This document shows, in pieces, positions 51,272-60,295 of a stretch of DNA of 64,000 bases; the stretch's first letter is position 1, and every line of letters starts with the position of its first letter. Under the pieces are notes generated by a model, which saw nothing but the letters and a program-made list of their open reading frames with translations, was not told where the DNA came from and searched no databases. The DNA is taken from positions 124,001-188,000 of the forward strand of contig NZ_JAKNUS010000005.1 of assembly GCF_023155745.1 (NCBI RefSeq), written 5' to 3'. The translations under genes and the position numbers were made by a program. The stretch is from Microbacterium kunmingense. Its GTDB lineage: Bacteria > Actinomycetota > Actinomycetes > Actinomycetales > Microbacteriaceae.

Positions 51272-54228
51272 CCATGCCCGCGCCCGCTTCGAGCCCTCGC
51301 ATGGTCGGTCGTGCCGCGGAATGGGAGATTCTCGGGGAAGCACTCGAGGCCTCTCGCAACGGCACACCGCGTTCCGTCGTCGTGCGCGGCGAGGCGGGCA
51401 TCGGGAAGACCCGCCTAGTGCAGGAGCTCCTGAACGAGGCTCTGGCAGCGACAGACGCGCAGCTGCCGACGGTGGTCGCCGTCGGTCAATGCGTCGACCT
51501 CGGCCCGATCGGGGCACCGTTCGGACCGGTGCGCCGCGTGCTGCGTGATCTGCACGCCGCGATCGGCACCGAGCCGCTGCGCGAGGCGGCCGGATCACCC
51601 GCGGCCGCGGCCACCCTCGCGGCGTTCGTGCCGGGCATCGAGACCGAGATGTCGGCACCGCCTGTGCCGACGAGCCACTTCGCCGAGGCGATAGAAGCGG
51701 TTCTCGAGAACCTCTCGATGTCGCGGCACCTCGTGATCGTGATCGAGGACCTCCAGTGGGCGGACGCGGCGACGCTCACCCTCCTGAAGACACTCGCCGG
51801 TACCCTGCGGGGCCGCCACCTCACGATCGTGGCGACCTACAGATCGGACGACATCGACCGATTCCACCCCCTGCGTCCCGTCCTCGCCGAACTGGACCGC
51901 ACGCGCGCGATCGTCCGCATCGAGTTGCGGCCCCTGACCGCGGACGAGGTGGCCGAGCAGGTGGCGTCGCTCGCCGCGGACCTGGACGACACGGCACTGA
52001 CCGCTCTGGTCGAACGCAGCGGCGGGATCCCGTTCCTGGTCGAGGAACTCGTCGACCTCGGCGGCGCGGAGCTGCCCGACACGCTCCGCGAGCTCGTCCT
52101 CGCGCGCTACACGCGGCTCAGTGACACCGCGCAGGAGATCGCGCGGGTCATGTCCGCCGGCGGCATGCACACCGAGCACGCCGTCCTCGCCGCGGTGGCG
52201 GGCCGAGACGACAGCGTCGTCGACCAGGCCATCCGGGAGGCGATCGCGTCCCACCTCATCCTCGCCGAGGGCGACGGATACACCTTCCGGCACGCGCTGA
52301 CCCAGGAGGCGGTCCACGACGAGATGCTCCCCAGCGAGCGCGTGCGGATCCACCGGCGGTACGCCGAACACCTCGCGACCCACCGCGCGGAGGCTCCCGA
52401 GGCGCTGTCGGCGATCGCCGAACACTGGCTGATCGCCCGTGAACTGACACCCGCATTCGACGCCACCGTTCGCGCACTGCAGCACTCTCGCGCCACCTTC
52501 GCCCCGGCGACCTCGGTCAAGCTCGCGGAAAGGCTCACGGAGCTGTGGTCCCAGGTCCCGGATGCGGCAACGCGATCGGGGACGACCCTGGCTGAGCTTC
52601 ATCTCGATGCCGCTCAGGCGTGGCACGACCTCGGCGATCCGGAGCGCGCGCTCCGGGCCGCCCAGGAGGGTCTCGCGGCCGATCCGCAGGATCCGCTCGT
52701 GCACGCCGCGCTCATTCGCCAGAAGATCGTGCAGGAGTTCAACACCGATCGGAATCCCGATCACGAGGAGCTCCTCGGCGCCATCGCCCTGCTCGAGGGG
52801 ATCGACACCGACGCATCCCGCGTCCTGCAGTCCCGCATTCTGTCCAACCTCGCTCTGAGCTACCCGGACGGGCGAGCGGAGGCGTACCTGCGCAGGGCCG
52901 TGACCCTGGCGGAGGGAGCCGGCGACGAGGTGGCACTGGCCATCGCCCTGGTCAACGAGTCCTGGCGACAGTCCGACGCCATGGGTGACGAGGTCGCCGC
53001 TCTCGCCCCGCTCGAGCGGGCTCTCGGGCTGCAGGTCAATCCCGCCGTGCGGGTATACGTCGGTGCTGCGTACGTCGACCTGCTCGCTCGCCTGGGACGA
53101 TACGACGAGGCGACGGCGGTGGGAGAAGCCCACTTCGCCGACGCGGTGCGCGGCGGGATCGAACGGGGATCGGGCGGATCGGTGGCCGTGCAGATCGCGC
53201 ACGCTCACTTCTGCGCGGGCAGGCCCGAGGAAGCGAAGCGGTACGCCCAGCGCGCCCGTCGGCTGCTGGACCGTCCGTCCCGCGCGGCGGTGATCCGTCT
53301 GCTGGCCACCCATCACGCCTGGAACGATCAGCCCGCCGAACGCGACGCTCTGCTGCTCGAGAAACGCGCCACCATGGACGCCTCCCGGCACGCCCACCCC
53401 GAGAAGCACGATTGGTGGGAGCAGGAGACGGTCGACGCGGTGCTGATGTCCTCCGCCGGGCTGCGGGTGACCGTGGGCGCGGAGAGCGGCGCGGCGTGGG
53501 AGCAGCGGATCGCACGACTCCGGGCCGTCGTGGGAGAGGGCAAGGCGGCTGCCGCCCGACGGTTCACAGCCATCACGGCGGCGATGATGATCCGCGCCCT
53601 GTCGGGTAGCGACGTCGGCGAGCGCGCCGCCGAGGATCTCTCCCTTCTTCGCGACGGCCTCGCGGGGGCGGCGCAGCAATGGCCGAGAACGGGTCTCACT
53701 CCGAAGATCCTCGACTTCATCGACGCCCTGTCAGCCGACACCGACGGTCGGAGCGCCGTGGATCGCGCCCGCCGCTGGCGCGGCATCGTGGATGCCGAGG
53801 GAGAGGGCGTTCTGCCCGTACGTCACCAGCTCGTCGCCCGGTTGAGCCTCGCCGCCGCTCTCATCGACGCCGGGGAGCGGACAGCGGCCGCGGCCGAGCT
53901 CGATCGGATCATCTCGCAGGGACCACCGGCGGGTCTTGCCCGCGTGGCGTTCTGGGCTCACGATCTGGTCGAACGCGCGGGAATCCATCCGGCCGCCGGC
54001 GCCACCCCCCTCGCTCCCGTGTCCCTGGGCCTGACCCCCCGCGAACGTCAGGTCCTGGCCCTTGTCGCACAGGGCCTCACCAACGCACAGATCGGGGCCC
54101 GGCTCTATATCAGCCCGAAGACCGCATCGGTGCACGTCTCGGCCATCCTGGCGAAGGTCGGCGCCTCCAACCGTGCCGAGGCGGCCGCGCTCTTCAGCTC
54201 GGGTGCGGGCGCCGTCGGGGCACCGTGA
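51268..54228 (+). CDS. Large ATP-binding LuxR-family regulator (LAL type)
   Basis: This is a 986-residue transcription activator of the LAL/MalT-like group. The N-terminal AAA/STAND-type ATPase has Walker A VVVRGEAGIGKTRLVQELL and Walker B-like LVIVIEDLQWADAATLTLLKTL. A long TPR-like helical middle follows. The C-terminal LuxR helix-turn-helix is GLTPRERQVLALVAQGLTNAQIGARLYISPKTASVHVSAILAKVGASNRAEAA. Such proteins respond to ligands and often regulate sugar uptake or secondary metabolism. I use the ATG at 51268 (an ATG two codons later is possible). It follows two micro-ORFs by 4-bp overlaps. The target is unknown. Confidence 0.9.
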   Translation: MTMPAPASSPRMVGRAAEWEILGEALEASRNGTPRSVVVRGEAGIGKTRLVQELLNEALAATDAQLPTVVAVGQCVDLGPIGAPFGPVRRVLRDLHAAIGTEPLREAAGSPAAAATLAAFVPGIETEMSAPPVPTSHFAEAIEAVLENLSMSRHLVIVIEDLQWADAATLTLLKTLAGTLRGRHLTIVATYRSDDIDRFHPLRPVLAELDRTRAIVRIELRPLTADEVAEQVASLAADLDDTALTALVERSGGIPFLVEELVDLGGAELPDTLRELVLARYTRLSDTAQEIARVMSAGGMHTEHAVLAAVAGRDDSVVDQAIREAIASHLILAEGDGYTFRHALTQEAVHDEMLPSERVRIHRRYAEHLATHRAEAPEALSAIAEHWLIARELTPAFDATVRALQHSRATFAPATSVKLAERLTELWSQVPDAATRSGTTLAELHLDAAQAWHDLGDPERALRAAQEGLAADPQDPLVHAALIRQKIVQEFNTDRNPDHEELLGAIALLEGIDTDASRVLQSRILSNLALSYPDGRAEAYLRRAVTLAEGAGDEVALAIALVNESWRQSDAMGDEVAALAPLERALGLQVNPAVRVYVGAAYVDLLARLGRYDEATAVGEAHFADAVRGGIERGSGGSVAVQIAHAHFCAGRPEEAKRYAQRARRLLDRPSRAAVIRLLATHHAWNDQPAERDALLLEKRATMDASRHAHPEKHDWWEQETVDAVLMSSAGLRVTVGAESGAAWEQRIARLRAVVGEGKAAAARRFTAITAAMMIRALSGSDVGERAAEDLSLLRDGLAGAAQQWPRTGLTPKILDFIDALSADTDGRSAVDRARRWRGIVDAEGEGVLPVRHQLVARLSLAAALIDAGERTAAAAELDRIISQGPPAGLARVAFWAHDLVERAGIHPAAGATPLAPVSLGLTPRERQVLALVAQGLTNAQIGARLYISPKTASVHVSAILAKVGASNRAEAAALFSSGAGAVGAP

Positions 54229-54274
54229 GAGTCACCCCGTCGACCCGTTCCTCTCGCCCAGCCGATGGGCGTCG

Positions 54275-54280
54275 TAGGCT
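54275..54280 (+). promoter_or_regulatory. Probable -10 box of the lipoprotein gene
   Basis: TAGGCT lies 27 nt before the ATG at 54308, giving a leader of about 21 nt. The ribosome site GAAGGGGG (54292-54299) fits inside that leader. Confidence 0.5.
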
Positions 54281-54307
54281 GGCCGCGGGACGAAGGGGGA
54301 TGCCGCG

Positions 54308-54808
54308 ATGGGAGCGCTTCACGAACGGACGCCGGCACGCGTCATCCGGGTGGCGGGCGCCGTGGGAGCCGCACTCGCGGTCAGCGTCGCGCTGTCGGGC
54401 TGCGGGATCGTCGAGCGGATCGTCGCGGACGGTGAGACACCCACCCCCACGCCGACGGCGCCCGTGGCACCCACCCCGACCGGCCCCGACCCGGTCCTGG
54501 CGTGGGAGTGCGGTCAGATCAGCGCCCTCAGCGGCGTGGCGATCCGCACGAACTTCGAATACCAGACCGGGCGGCTCGACGAGGTCGAGTACGTCTCACG
54601 CCTGGCCGCGCTTCAGGACGCGTGGGTCTACATGCCCACCTACGACACCGCCATCACCCCGTTCATCTACGACGTGCAGGTGCAGGCGGCCGCCGATCCG
54701 TCCGGCGCCAATCAGGGCTACATCGACGCCATCAACGCGGCGACGGCGGCCTGCCAGGAGGCCGGCTCGCTGGCGGTGATCACCCCGCTGCCGGAGATGG
54801 GCGGCTAG
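54308..54808 (+). CDS. Predicted lipoprotein of unknown function
   Basis: This 166-residue protein is exported and lipidated: the hydrophobic run VAGAVGAALAVSVAL ends in the lipobox LSGC at about residue 32. A Thr/Pro spacer (TPTPTPTAPVAPTPTGP) follows, then a folded region with WECGQISALSGVAIRTNFEYQ. Two more cysteines may pair. No family is recognised. GAAGGGGG is 8 nt before the ATG. Its last 29 bp overlap the convergent NUDIX gene tail to tail. It may be an envelope accessory. Confidence 0.8.
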   Translation: MGALHERTPARVIRVAGAVGAALAVSVALSGCGIVERIVADGETPTPTPTAPVAPTPTGPDPVLAWECGQISALSGVAIRTNFEYQTGRLDEVEYVSRLAALQDAWVYMPTYDTAITPFIYDVQVQAAADPSGANQGYIDAINAATAACQEAGSLAVITPLPEMGG

Positions 54809-55532
54809 CCCCCTCGGGCAGCACGAGAGGGAGCTCCCGCGACGCGTCCCAGGGGCGGGTCCATCCGACACTGTCGAACAACCCGTCCAGCAGCATCCCG
54901 GTGAAGCCCCAGACCAGGTGCTCGCGCGCGCCGTCGCGCACGAGGAAGCCGGGACCACGCCATTCGCGACCGTCTCGACGGATCACCGTGACGCCGCGAT
55001 TGGCGGGATCGAGCAGGTCGGCGACCGGGGCGCGGAACACGTCGGCGGACTCCGCCTCATCGACCACGCGCACCGGAGACGGCCGACGCCACCAGCCGAT
55101 GACCGGGGTCACGAGATGACGGGAGTACTCCAGCGGGATCGGCCCGAGGGTGCCGAGCACCTCCACCCCGTCGGGATCGAGTCCAGTCTCCTCCTGCGCC
55201 TCCCGCAGCGCCGCCGCCACGGGTCCCTCATCGTCGTCGTCCACGCGTCCGCCGGGGAAGGCGACCTGCCCCGGATGCGAGCGCAGCGTCAGCGCCCGGG
55301 CAAGCAGGAGGACGTCGAGGTCGCGGGAGACCGCACCCGTCGCGGTGCCCTCGGCACTGGGCTCAGCGTCGAGCACGCCGAAGAGGATGAGCACCGCGGC
55401 ATCCCTGGCGTCGGAGACGTCGGCGAGGTTCGCCACCCGGTCGCCGAGACCCCCGCGAGGGTCATCCGCCGCGGCGCGCACGAGCTCGCGGAGCGCCTGT
55501 CGCGCGGCATCCGCCGCCGGAGCTGGAGTCAC
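54780..55532 (-). CDS. CoA pyrophosphatase-type NUDIX hydrolase
   Basis: This 250-residue NUDIX enzyme likely hydrolyses CoA or acyl-CoA to phosphopantetheine and ADP. The family pre-box LLLARALTLRSHPGQVAFPGG and the Nudix box that follows, AAALREAQEETGL, are those of the NudL/UPF0035 group. The GTG start at 55532 has TACGCT 6 nt upstream, so the mRNA is probably leaderless. Its 3' end overlaps the lipoprotein gene by 29 bp on the opposite strand. A mycobacterial homologue sits in the same broad region. Confidence 0.9.
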   Translation of the reverse strand: MTPAPAADAARQALRELVRAAADDPRGGLGDRVANLADVSDARDAAVLILFGVLDAEPSAEGTATGAVSRDLDVLLLARALTLRSHPGQVAFPGGRVDDDDEGPVAAALREAQEETGLDPDGVEVLGTLGPIPLEYSRHLVTPVIGWWRRPSPVRVVDEAESADVFRAPVADLLDPANRGVTVIRRDGREWRGPGFLVRDGAREHLVWGFTGMLLDGLFDSVGWTRPWDASRELPLVLPEGASRPSPAAG

Positions 55533-55538
55533 CCTGAC

Positions 55539-55544
55539 AGCGTA
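55539..55544 (-). promoter_or_regulatory. Probable -10 box of the NUDIX gene (leaderless start)
   Basis: TACGCT on the minus strand ends 6 nt before the GTG. Confidence 0.55.
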
Positions 55545-55731
55545 CGCGGCGCCCCGCCATCCGCTCCGCTGCCCGCCATCAGGACTTTTCCGCTCGCACG
55601 GATGCAACATCACGTTCAGGTAACGCACGGGTAGCGTCCAGACTCAGGCACCAGACTCGGGGACTTGTGCCCCGCCCGGGCGCGTGCCGCGTCACCCGAA
55701 GACGCTTCCCCCGACACGAAACCGGTACTTC

Positions 55732-56733
55732 ATGCGCTCCACCACGACGACCACATCCGCCCGCCGCACCCGTCGCGCCGCCGACCGGCGCTCACGCCGG
55801 AGGCCCGCTCTCGTCGTCGCCGGCCTGAGCTTGTCGGTCCTCGCCGCCGTCGGCATCACCGCGACCGCACCGACTGCGGCGGCATCGTCGACAACGGCCT
55901 TCGGACCGGTGACGCTCGCGTCCTACACGACAGCCTCGGTCTCCCCCCTGGCCGCCGACGCGGCAGCGGAGTCGGCGAGTCAGACCGACCCGGTCGACGC
56001 CATCGCGACCGACGCGGCCGGCCAGGCCCTCGCCGCGGCGGACACGATCGAAGCCGACATCCAGGCCGCCGCCCTCGACATCGGAGAAGCCGACCCCACG
56101 GTCGACACCGCGGAGCTCGAGGCGGCGCTGGCGCGCCTGGAGTCCGCCGACGTCCTTCCCGCCGCTTTCCTCCCCGACCTCGCCGAGGATGTCACCGACG
56201 CCGTGGCGACGGTCGATCAGCGGGTGAGTCAGCTGCGCGGCAGCCTCGACGGAGCCCTCGCGAAGAAGGCCGAGGAGGAGGCCGCCGAGAAGGCGCGCCT
56301 GGAGGCGGAGGCCGCGGCCGCAGCCGCCGCCGAGGCCGCCGCTGCGGCCCGGAACACCTCCACCAGCACCGCTGGCGGCGGGGGCGGCGGCTTCATCCCC
56401 ACCGGCGGCAGCACCGGTGGCGACAACAGCCCCGCGGGCGCTCAGGCGACCGCCCGCGCCATGCTCGGAAACTACGGGTGGGGCGACGATCAGTTCTCGT
56501 GCCTGGTGTCGCTGTGGAACAAGGAATCGGGCTGGAACTACCAGGCCTACAACCGCTCGAGCGGTGCTTTCGGCATCCCCCAGGCCCTCCCCGGCAACAA
56601 GATGGCCTCGGCCGGTGCGGACTGGCAGACCAACGCCGCGACGCAGATCTCGTGGGGCCTCGGCTACATCTCGGGTCGCTACGGCACCCCGTGCGGCGCG
56701 TGGAACCACTCGCAGTCGGTCGGCTGGTACTGA
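55732..56733 (+). CDS. Secreted lysozyme-like (transglycosylase-type) protein
   Basis: This exported peptidoglycan-active protein (333 aa) starts at the ATG 55732, with a basic N-region and hydrophobic VVAGLSLSVLAAVGITATAP signal. A long Ala-rich coiled-coil with KKAEEEAAEKARLEAEAAAAAAAEAA and a Gly-rich hinge (GGGGGGFIPTGGSTGG) lead to a C-terminal lysozyme-like fold: LGNYGWGDDQFSCLVSLWNKESGWNYQAYN, with Glu in the KESGWN motif as the likely acid, then SSGAFGIPQALPGNKMA. It should cleave wall glycan during growth. The upstream 200 bp hold no recognisable riboswitch. Confidence 0.88.
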   Translation: MRSTTTTTSARRTRRAADRRSRRRPALVVAGLSLSVLAAVGITATAPTAAASSTTAFGPVTLASYTTASVSPLAADAAAESASQTDPVDAIATDAAGQALAAADTIEADIQAAALDIGEADPTVDTAELEAALARLESADVLPAAFLPDLAEDVTDAVATVDQRVSQLRGSLDGALAKKAEEEAAEKARLEAEAAAAAAAEAAAAARNTSTSTAGGGGGGFIPTGGSTGGDNSPAGAQATARAMLGNYGWGDDQFSCLVSLWNKESGWNYQAYNRSSGAFGIPQALPGNKMASAGADWQTNAATQISWGLGYISGRYGTPCGAWNHSQSVGWY

Positions 56734-56752
56734 CCCACACGCGCGGCGGAAC

Positions 56753-57061
56753 TCATCCGGCTGGCGGATCACCGAAAGGTTCGATCCGCCAGCCGACGCG
56801 TTCCAGCGCGGCGGCCAGCAGCCGGGCGTCCTCCCTCGCGGCGCCCGCGTCGTTCGAGCACACATCCACGGCGAACGGCGGCGGCTCGGCGAAGCGCGGC
56901 AGATCGACCATCGCCCACGACCGAGGGCTCACCCACACCCGCGGGTCAGCCGACCCGGCGTCGAGCACTTCGCCATCGGACACGAGCGCGATGACGGCGA
57001 GCGCGTCGGGTTTCGCGATCGGGAGATTCACCACGAGCGAGACCACGTGCACGACCTCCAT
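56753..57061 (-). CDS. Hypothetical protein
   Basis: This is a 102-residue protein without a family I recognise. It starts MEVVHVVSLVVNLPIAKPDALAV and contains DVCSNDAGAAREDARLLAAALERVGW, with one cysteine. No signal peptide or membrane helix is clear. It lies between two unrelated genes, converging with the lysozyme-like gene (20 bp apart). No strong ribosome site is visible. The codon use looks normal for the window, which supports a real gene only weakly. Confidence 0.55.
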   Translation of the reverse strand: MEVVHVVSLVVNLPIAKPDALAVIALVSDGEVLDAGSADPRVWVSPRSWAMVDLPRFAEPPPFAVDVCSNDAGAAREDARLLAAALERVGWRIEPFGDPPAG

Positions 57062-57114
57062 GGTCGCAGACCCGGATGGCGGGAAGGCCGAAACCGCGGT
57101 CCCGATCGCGTGAT

Positions 57115-57930
57115 TCAGCGTCCGAACAGGTCGCCCAGCGCGCCGAAGGAGTCGCCCAGATTCGAGACCTGGTCGCCGAGACCCGACACCGCGTCGCCCG
57201 CGCCGCCGACGAGCCCCTCGGCGCCTTCGGCGAATCCGGAGACGTCGACGCCCTCGGCGACGCCGCTCAGATCGACGCCGTCCGCAAGGGCGTCGAAGTC
57301 GACACCGAAGCCCGCCGCCTGCTCGAGAAGCGGTGCGGCCACCGAGCTGACCACCGCGGCGGCGGCCACCGAGCCGAGGACTCCGACGGCGAGGCCTCCT
57401 GCCCCGACCATGGCCGCCCCGCCGCCGAGGCGGCCGAGGAGCCCGCGCATCCGGCCGGGACGCAGCGCCTCCGCGCGCCCCGCCGCTCGGGCGAGGTCGT
57501 CGGGAGCCGCCGATCGCGGACGCTCCGCCGGCGGGAACTCGGTCCGCATGCGCGACTCGATCTGCTGACGCTGCTGCGGGGTGAGACGTGAGAACGCCTC
57601 GCGGTGGATCTGCTCGACCTGGTGGGGGTCGGCGGTCTGCATCAGGTAGTCGTACCGGGCGATCGCCGCCCGATCGGCCTCACTCGGGCGCGCGCCCGTC
57701 GCCCCCGCCGGCGGCGGCGTCGTGGACGGGCGCCGGTTCATCGGCGCCGCGCCGGCGGCAGGCGGCACACCGGGCGTCCCCGCCGAGGCGGAGCGAGCGT
57801 CACCGGTCAGCGCGTCGGCGGCACTGCGCACCAGGCCCTGCCAGTTCGGTGACGACGAGCTCCCTGCAGCGCCGCCCTGATTGTCCAGCGCTTTGGCTGC
57901 CATCCCGATGAGTTTGGAGAGTCTGCTCAT
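57115..57930 (-). CDS. Hypothetical protein with one hydrophobic region
   Basis: This 271-residue protein is not assigned to a known function. It has an N-terminal helix (MSRLSKLIGMAAKALDNQGG), a proline/alanine-rich linker, and a helix RYDYLMQTADPHQVEQIHREAFSRLTPQQRQQIESRMR that is well conserved in look. A Gly/Ala hydrophobic segment (MVGAGGLAVGVLGSVAAAAVVSSV) may enter the membrane. The C-terminus has Gly/Asp-rich repeats (VDLSGVAEGVDVSGFAEGAEGLVGG). AAGGGAT precedes the ATG. Similar proteins are sometimes annotated as cation-transporting ATPases, but no ATPase motif is present. Confidence 0.75.
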   Translation of the reverse strand: MSRLSKLIGMAAKALDNQGGAAGSSSSPNWQGLVRSAADALTGDARSASAGTPGVPPAAGAAPMNRRPSTTPPPAGATGARPSEADRAAIARYDYLMQTADPHQVEQIHREAFSRLTPQQRQQIESRMRTEFPPAERPRSAAPDDLARAAGRAEALRPGRMRGLLGRLGGGAAMVGAGGLAVGVLGSVAAAAVVSSVAAPLLEQAAGFGVDFDALADGVDLSGVAEGVDVSGFAEGAEGLVGGAGDAVSGLGDQVSNLGDSFGALGDLFGR

Positions 57931-58154
57931 GACGATCCCTTCTGAACGTCAAGGTCTCCTCCACCCTCGCGGGGCCGGTGGGCCGGAACGCCGCGTGGCG
58001 TTCGTACTGACGGGTCCACCGCAATCGGGAGTACTCCCCTTGCCTGGCCCACGCTAGCGACGCAGACCTATGGATTCGCTTGAAGCAGGTCCGCGCACGG
58101 CCGCCGTTCCTGGCATGATGGCGTCACCCGATCCCCCCTGACCGAAGGGGCACG

Positions 58155-59945
58155 ATGCGCTCGCTCACGCGTCGACAGTTCCTCGCGCGCACCACCGCGC
58201 TGGCCGCTGCGCTGTCGCTCGACCCGGATGATCTCGGCCGCCTCCTCGCCAGGAGCTCGACGGCAGCGCCGATCACCGCCGACATCCCCTCCACACTGCT
58301 GCAGACGATCCTCTACGGGCCCACCGTGCAGGGACGCTATCGACGGCTCATCGCCGGGCCCGGCGAGCCGTACCTTCCCCGGGTCGACGTGCTGGGGCGC
58401 GATCCCGACCCGTCCCGGACCTCCCGGCGACGATCTCTGCTGTACCTCGGCCACCTCTCCGACCTCCACGTCATCGACGCGCAGTCCCCGGGCAGGATCG
58501 AGCCGATGATCGTCCAGGACCACGCCGCGTGGGGGTCGGCGTTCCATCCGCACGACCCGCTGAGCCCGCACACCGTGGCGGCGATGGTGGGCGCGTTCCA
58601 CGACGCGCGGTTCAGCCCGCTCAGCGGTGCGCCCATGGGGGCCGCCTTCGTCACCGGGGACAGCGCCGACATGCACTCGCACCTGGAGCTGCGCTGGTAC
58701 ATCGATCTGATGGACGGGGTCGGCATCGACCCCGCCACCGCCGGCGCGACCTACCAGGGCGTGCAGGCCTGGCCCGAAGCCACCTGGGCCTACCGCCCCG
58801 CCGACCCCACGGGCGGGTCGTTCGGCGACTACGGATTCCCCGCTTTGCCCGACATGCTCGACGAGGCGATCGCCGCAGAGATCCGCTCCACCGGCCTGCC
58901 CGCACCCTGGTACGCCGTGTACGGCAACCACGACACCCTCCTGCTCGGAACCTTCGAGCTGAGCCCGTCGCTGCACGCCCTCGCCGTCGGCGGGCGGAAG
59001 TCGTACACCCTGGAGGCGACGGCGGAGGCCTTCCTCCGTGGCTGGGCCTCGAGCGGAAGCGCGATGCAACAGGGCCTGGACGCCCTCAACCTCGCCTGGG
59101 GACGACCCGGGTTCCGCGCGGTCACGGCCAACCCCGACCGCCGGATCTACGAGACCCGCGAGTTCATGACGGAGCACTTCCAGACGCAGCCCGATCCGGG
59201 GCCGATCGGGCACGGCTTCACACGCCGGAACCTCGACACGGGAGAGACGTGGTGGCGCGCAGACCTCAGCCCGCACGTGCGGGCGCTGGGGTTGGACACC
59301 TGCAATGCCGTCGCAGGGCCCGACGGCGCGCTTCCCGACGTGCAGTTCCGGTGGCTGCGCGCCGAACTGGAGCAGGCTCAGCGTGAGCAGCGACTCGTCC
59401 TCATCCTGAGTCACCACAACAGCCTGACGATGGAGAACACCGCTCAACGCCCCGGCGATGACCAGGTCCTCCGTCACGGCGCGGAGGTGGTCGACCTCCT
59501 CCTCCAGTTCCCCGTCGCCGTCGCGTGGCTGAACGGGCACACGCACCTCAACCAGATCCTCGCCCACAGTTCGGGCGACCGGGGCTTCTGGGAGATCACG
59601 ACGGCCTCGTGCATCGACTTCCCGCAGCAGCAGCAGGTCGTCGAGATCGTCGACAACCGCGACGGCACCCTGTCGCTGTTCACCACCGTGCTCGATCACG
59701 CCTCGCCGGTCTCGCCCGGAGCCCCCGGCCGCACGGGGGATCTCGCCTCTCGTGCCCGCGAACTCGCGGCGAACGACTGGGCGGAGACCCCGATCATGCG
59801 CCGTGGGTCTGCGCTCGACCGCAACACCGAGCTGCTCCTGCCCGCCCCCTTCGACCTCGAGACGATCACCGATGCCTCGCTGGAGGCCCAGCGGATGACG
59901 GAGCGCGCTCGGATCGCAGCCCATGAGCGGCGGACCGCCTCATGA
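58155..59945 (+). CDS. Tat-exported metallophosphoesterase (TIGR03767/PPA1498-like)
   Basis: This is a 596-residue secreted phosphoesterase. The twin-arginine signal LTRRQFLARTTALAAALSL indicates folded export. The calcineurin-like blocks are LYLGHLSDLHVID, FVTGDSAD, YAVYGNHDTLLLG, LVLILSHHNSLTM and VAWLNGHTHLNQI. It looks complete, with five metal-binding blocks. The substrate is unknown; a periplasm-like or extracellular nucleotide or lipid phosphate is possible. GAAGGGG is upstream of the ATG. Its stop overlaps the next small lipoprotein gene by 4 bp, so three genes are coupled. Confidence 0.9.
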   Translation: MRSLTRRQFLARTTALAAALSLDPDDLGRLLARSSTAAPITADIPSTLLQTILYGPTVQGRYRRLIAGPGEPYLPRVDVLGRDPDPSRTSRRRSLLYLGHLSDLHVIDAQSPGRIEPMIVQDHAAWGSAFHPHDPLSPHTVAAMVGAFHDARFSPLSGAPMGAAFVTGDSADMHSHLELRWYIDLMDGVGIDPATAGATYQGVQAWPEATWAYRPADPTGGSFGDYGFPALPDMLDEAIAAEIRSTGLPAPWYAVYGNHDTLLLGTFELSPSLHALAVGGRKSYTLEATAEAFLRGWASSGSAMQQGLDALNLAWGRPGFRAVTANPDRRIYETREFMTEHFQTQPDPGPIGHGFTRRNLDTGETWWRADLSPHVRALGLDTCNAVAGPDGALPDVQFRWLRAELEQAQREQRLVLILSHHNSLTMENTAQRPGDDQVLRHGAEVVDLLLQFPVAVAWLNGHTHLNQILAHSSGDRGFWEITTASCIDFPQQQQVVEIVDNRDGTLSLFTTVLDHASPVSPGAPGRTGDLASRARELAANDWAETPIMRRGSALDRNTELLLPAPFDLETITDASLEAQRMTERARIAAHERRTAS

Positions 59946-60295
59946 CCCGTCGCGTCGTCCCGGTGACACTCGTCGCCCTGATCCTCACCCTCGCCGTCGC
60001 GGGCTGCTCCCAGATCGCCGCCATCGCACCGGTCGGCGGCGACAGACTCGCAGAGGTCCGGTACGCCGTCAACGACATCCTCATCGAGCAGGAGATCGGC
60101 ATTCTCATCGCACCGGTCTGCACCGTCGGCTCCGACGAGGCGACGGTCACCTGCGAGGGCACGACCCGGGATCAGCAGGCGGTCGACGCGGTCTCGACCG
60201 CCGCATCACCCGACGACCTCGTCGTCCGGGTCGGCGACGAGGTCGTGTACGACGGCTCCCTCATCGAGGTGCTCGAGAGGGGATCGAGCGGATGA
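59942..60295 (+). CDS. Small lipoprotein of unknown function
   Basis: This 117-residue lipoprotein has the signal VVPVTLVALILTLAVAGC, with the lipid-attachment Cys at about residue 22. A mature part with APVCTVGSDEATVTCEGTT, two Cys that may pair, follows. No family is recognised. ATGA overlaps on both sides couple it to the metallophosphoesterase upstream and a membrane protein downstream. It may be a substrate-binding or anchoring partner of the phosphoesterase. Confidence 0.8.
   Translation: MTRRVVPVTLVALILTLAVAGCSQIAAIAPVGGDRLAEVRYAVNDILIEQEIGILIAPVCTVGSDEATVTCEGTTRDQQAVDAVSTAASPDDLVVRVGDEVVYDGSLIEVLERGSSG

Noticed and set aside
52481-52496. A GCACTCTCG match to the palindrome family inside the LuxR-type gene
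   Set aside because: Only about nine bases match and there is no opposing arm or core, so it is a chance match.
55545-55731. Riboswitch (c-di-AMP type) before the lysozyme-like gene
   Set aside because: Such elements control wall hydrolases in actinobacteria, but I cannot find the conserved helices in this 187-bp leader.
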